Shown here: one piece after another, positions 62,567 to 64,000 of the stretch
How the letters are laid out: every line of letters begins with the position of its first letter
How positions within the stretch are numbered: position 1 is the first letter of the stretch
Assembly (NCBI GenBank): GCA_002813285.1
Contig: PHTZ01000001.1
Coordinates: 1,108,501-1,172,500, forward strand
Length of the DNA stretch: 64,000 nucleotides
Direction: 5' to 3'
Source of the DNA: Flavobacteriaceae bacterium MAR_2009_75
Lineage (GTDB): Bacteria; Bacteroidota; Bacteroidia; Flavobacteriales; Flavobacteriaceae
Position numbers and translations under genes: made by a program
Notes under the pieces: model-generated
The model's input: the letters and a program-made list of their open reading frames with translations, nothing else
Database searches by the model: none
Told to the model about the DNA's origin: nothing

Positions 62567-63337
62567 TTATAAAGTGGGTATTGACATTCCTCCGTCAATC
62601 ATAATGACCTGACCAGTCGCATAAGGAATTTTATTTTCAATCAAGGCCTGCACGGCTCTACCAACATCCTCGGGCTTACCGAGACGCCTTTGAAGTATCA
62701 AGCCCTCTTCTGCTCTCTTTTGGTAGCTTTCAAGCACCTGAGCGGTCATATCAGTCTCTATGATACCCGGGCGAACTTCATAAACTGGCAAATTATACTC
62801 GCCCAAGCGTGCGGCAAAAAGTTTGGTCATCATACCCATACCTGCTTTAGAAACACAATATTCACCTCGCATAACCGAAGCAGTTGTAGCACTGACAGAA
62901 GATATATTGATAATGCAGCCTTCAAACCCAACATCTTTTTGTTTATTTTCAATCATCAAGTTTGCGAATTTCTGAGTGAGAAAGAAGGGGCCTCTAAGAT
63001 TAATATCCATTACACGATCGTAACTCACGGGTTTCATTTCTAGCACATCTACCCGCTCCTTAGGGGCTACCCCTGCATTATTCACGAGAACGTGTAGCTC
63101 TTCAAAATGACTTAGAGCCTCTTTGATTATTAGGTTACGGTCAGATTCAGATGAAACATCGCCACGGCAGTACACTATTTGAGTACCATGAATCTTGAGC
63201 GCTTTCATCTCCTCCATTACGCTTTCTTCAGAACGCACCCCATTAATAGCAAGGTTGCATCCGGCTTTTGCCAATTCTACGGCTATACCATAGCCGATAC
63301 CCCGTGAGCCACCTGTTATCAAAACATTTTTGTTCAT
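62567..63337 (-). CDS. short-chain dehydrogenase (FabG-like SDR)
   Basis: This 256-aa SDR has TGGSRGIG at residues 8-15, [14 protein letters not shown], the catalytic Ser region [13 protein letters not shown], the YCVSKAG active-site Tyr-Lys and [11 protein letters not shown]. It ends with the usual [17 protein letters not shown]. It lies between the flavin oxidoreductase (4-bp overlap) and the small membrane subunit, so it probably oxidises or reduces a metabolite brought in by the symporter rather than acting in fatty-acid synthesis. Confidence 0.88.
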   Translation of the reverse strand: MNKNVLITGGSRGIGYGIAVELAKAGCNLAINGVRSEESVMEEMKALKIHGTQIVYCRGDVSSESDRNLIIKEALSHFEELHVLVNNAGVAPKERVDVLEMKPVSYDRVMDINLRGPFFLTQKFANLMIENKQKDVGFEGCIINISSVSATTASVMRGEYCVSKAGMGMMTKLFAARLGEYNLPVYEVRPGIIETDMTAQVLESYQKRAEEGLILQRRLGKPEDVGRAVQALIENKIPYATGQVIMIDGGMSIPTL

Positions 63338-64000
63338 AACCGGACTTTCTTTTTGAATTCTTTGAGTTCGGCCGCTTCTGGCATTTCCTTATAGTACGAA
63401 TCCAAGGGGAAACACCCTGAAAGCATACCTGTTCGAGGCGCCGTTGTACAATCTGAAAATGTTCGGCAAATATTACCCCGTACTAGCTTATTTCCATTTA
63501 AAATATCTTCTGGCATGTTCGGGTAACTTAAAACCATTCTACCTAACCCCACAAAATCGGCCATACCTTTATCAATAACTGCCTCGCCTACATGAGGTAA
63601 CCATTCTTGTAAATACGAGTATGCCGAGCCTATAATTACCAAATCGGGAAATTTTTTCTTGATTTCGGAAGTGATATAAATTTGACGTGAGACGCCAATA
63701 AGTGGGTCTTCGGGAGGAAGATAACCATCGGAAGGTGGGAAAATCGCTGGTCGTATCACATGAGGATTATAATAAGGGCTTCCGGCAGTAATACAGACAA
63801 GTTCAATTCCCAATTCCTCAAATTGCTCCAGTAATTCAAAAACTTCGCTTAAGTCAATTCCTGTACCCGTTCCATCTCCACCAAAAGCTTCATTGTACCG
63901 ACCTTGAAAAGTACTGGGCACTCCTACATTCTCTTCTCCTTTTTCAAATGGAACAAAATCAAAGGCACTGAGCCTTACCCCTACAGGTATCTTACTGGTA
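63334..64000 (-). CDS. NADH:flavin oxidoreductase (C-terminal part; N-terminus beyond window)
   Basis: The frame is open to the window edge, so the true start lies outside; a GTG at 63921 is internal. The visible 222 residues match the Old Yellow Enzyme barrel: [63 protein letters not shown], and the Cys-rich tail [25 protein letters not shown]. The family reduces or dehydrogenates enones, dienoyl-CoA or methylated amines with FMN. The stop overlaps the SDR start (ATGA), so it is the leading gene of the SDR-symporter operon. Confidence 0.85.
   Translation of the reverse strand, partial: TSKIPVGVRLSAFDFVPFEKGEENVGVPSTFQGRYNEAFGGDGTGTGIDLSEVFELLEQFEELGIELVCITAGSPYYNPHVIRPAIFPPSDGYLPPEDPLIGVSRQIYITSEIKKKFPDLVIIGSAYSYLQEWLPHVGEAVIDKGMADFVGLGRMVLSYPNMPEDILNGNKLVRGNICRTFSDCTTAPRTGMLSGCFPLDSYYKEMPEAAELKEFKKKVRL

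Overview
The window reads as chromosome of a marine Flavobacteriaceae bacterium (Bacteroidota). The evidence is GldJ and PorV (gliding / type IX secretion), a SusC/SusD pair, many lipoproteins, the Bacteroidota-type -7 element TAnnTTTG at several starts, and almost no Shine-Dalgarno sites. A marine, alga-associated life is inferred from two sulfatases, NhaD and the SusCD locus. Genus cannot be fixed from the sequence.

Layout. 0-19 kb is core chromosome: start of a PafA-like phosphatase, MlaE-MlaF, a DUF389 membrane protein, mannose-1-phosphate guanylyltransferase, a SprT-like metalloprotease, an unusual signal-bearing EutB-EutC fusion, an SDR-M28 peptidase pair, pyruvate dehydrogenase E1alpha and E2, cytidine deaminase, PorV, GldJ, MurF, tRNA-Val(GAC) and a Tat-exported beta-propeller protein.

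19,043-31,182 is a ~12.1 kb integrated element in the 3' end of tRNA-Val(TAC), bounded by a 15-bp direct repeat. It has a tyrosine integrase, two HTH proteins, a D5/P4-type helicase and a separate zinc-ribbon/Toprim (DUF6371-like) protein, but no capsid, packaging or conjugation genes. The right half is unfamiliar cargo: a zinc-ribbon membrane protein, a micropeptide reading frame with a terminator, a divergent promoter palindrome driving a 99-aa protein and an SRAP (YedK/HMCES) protein with a coupled 77-aa partner, and a membrane-anchored coiled-coil protein. The element appears to have cut the tRNA gene off from its original terminator and to carry a replacement just inside its right end. 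This is the part of the window most likely to hold something undescribed.

31-45 kb is core again: on the minus strand, glutamate-type dehydrogenase, NhaD, ExbB, ExbD, TonB, FolC and tRNA-Val lie head to tail. On the plus strand are an acyl-CoA dehydrogenase, both glutamate synthase subunits (GltB, GltD) and an EamA exporter.

45.9-64 kb is a carbohydrate/small-molecule acquisition region: two lipoprotein sulfatases, a ThuA-like lipoprotein, a tagatose/psicose 3-epimerase-like protein, an AraC regulator, a 1057-aa PVC-type cytochrome fusion, SusC and SusD, then a sodium:solute symporter with a DUF3311-like small subunit, an SDR and an NADH:flavin oxidoreductase cut by the window end. No glycoside hydrolase or polysaccharide lyase is visible, so the substrate is unknown.
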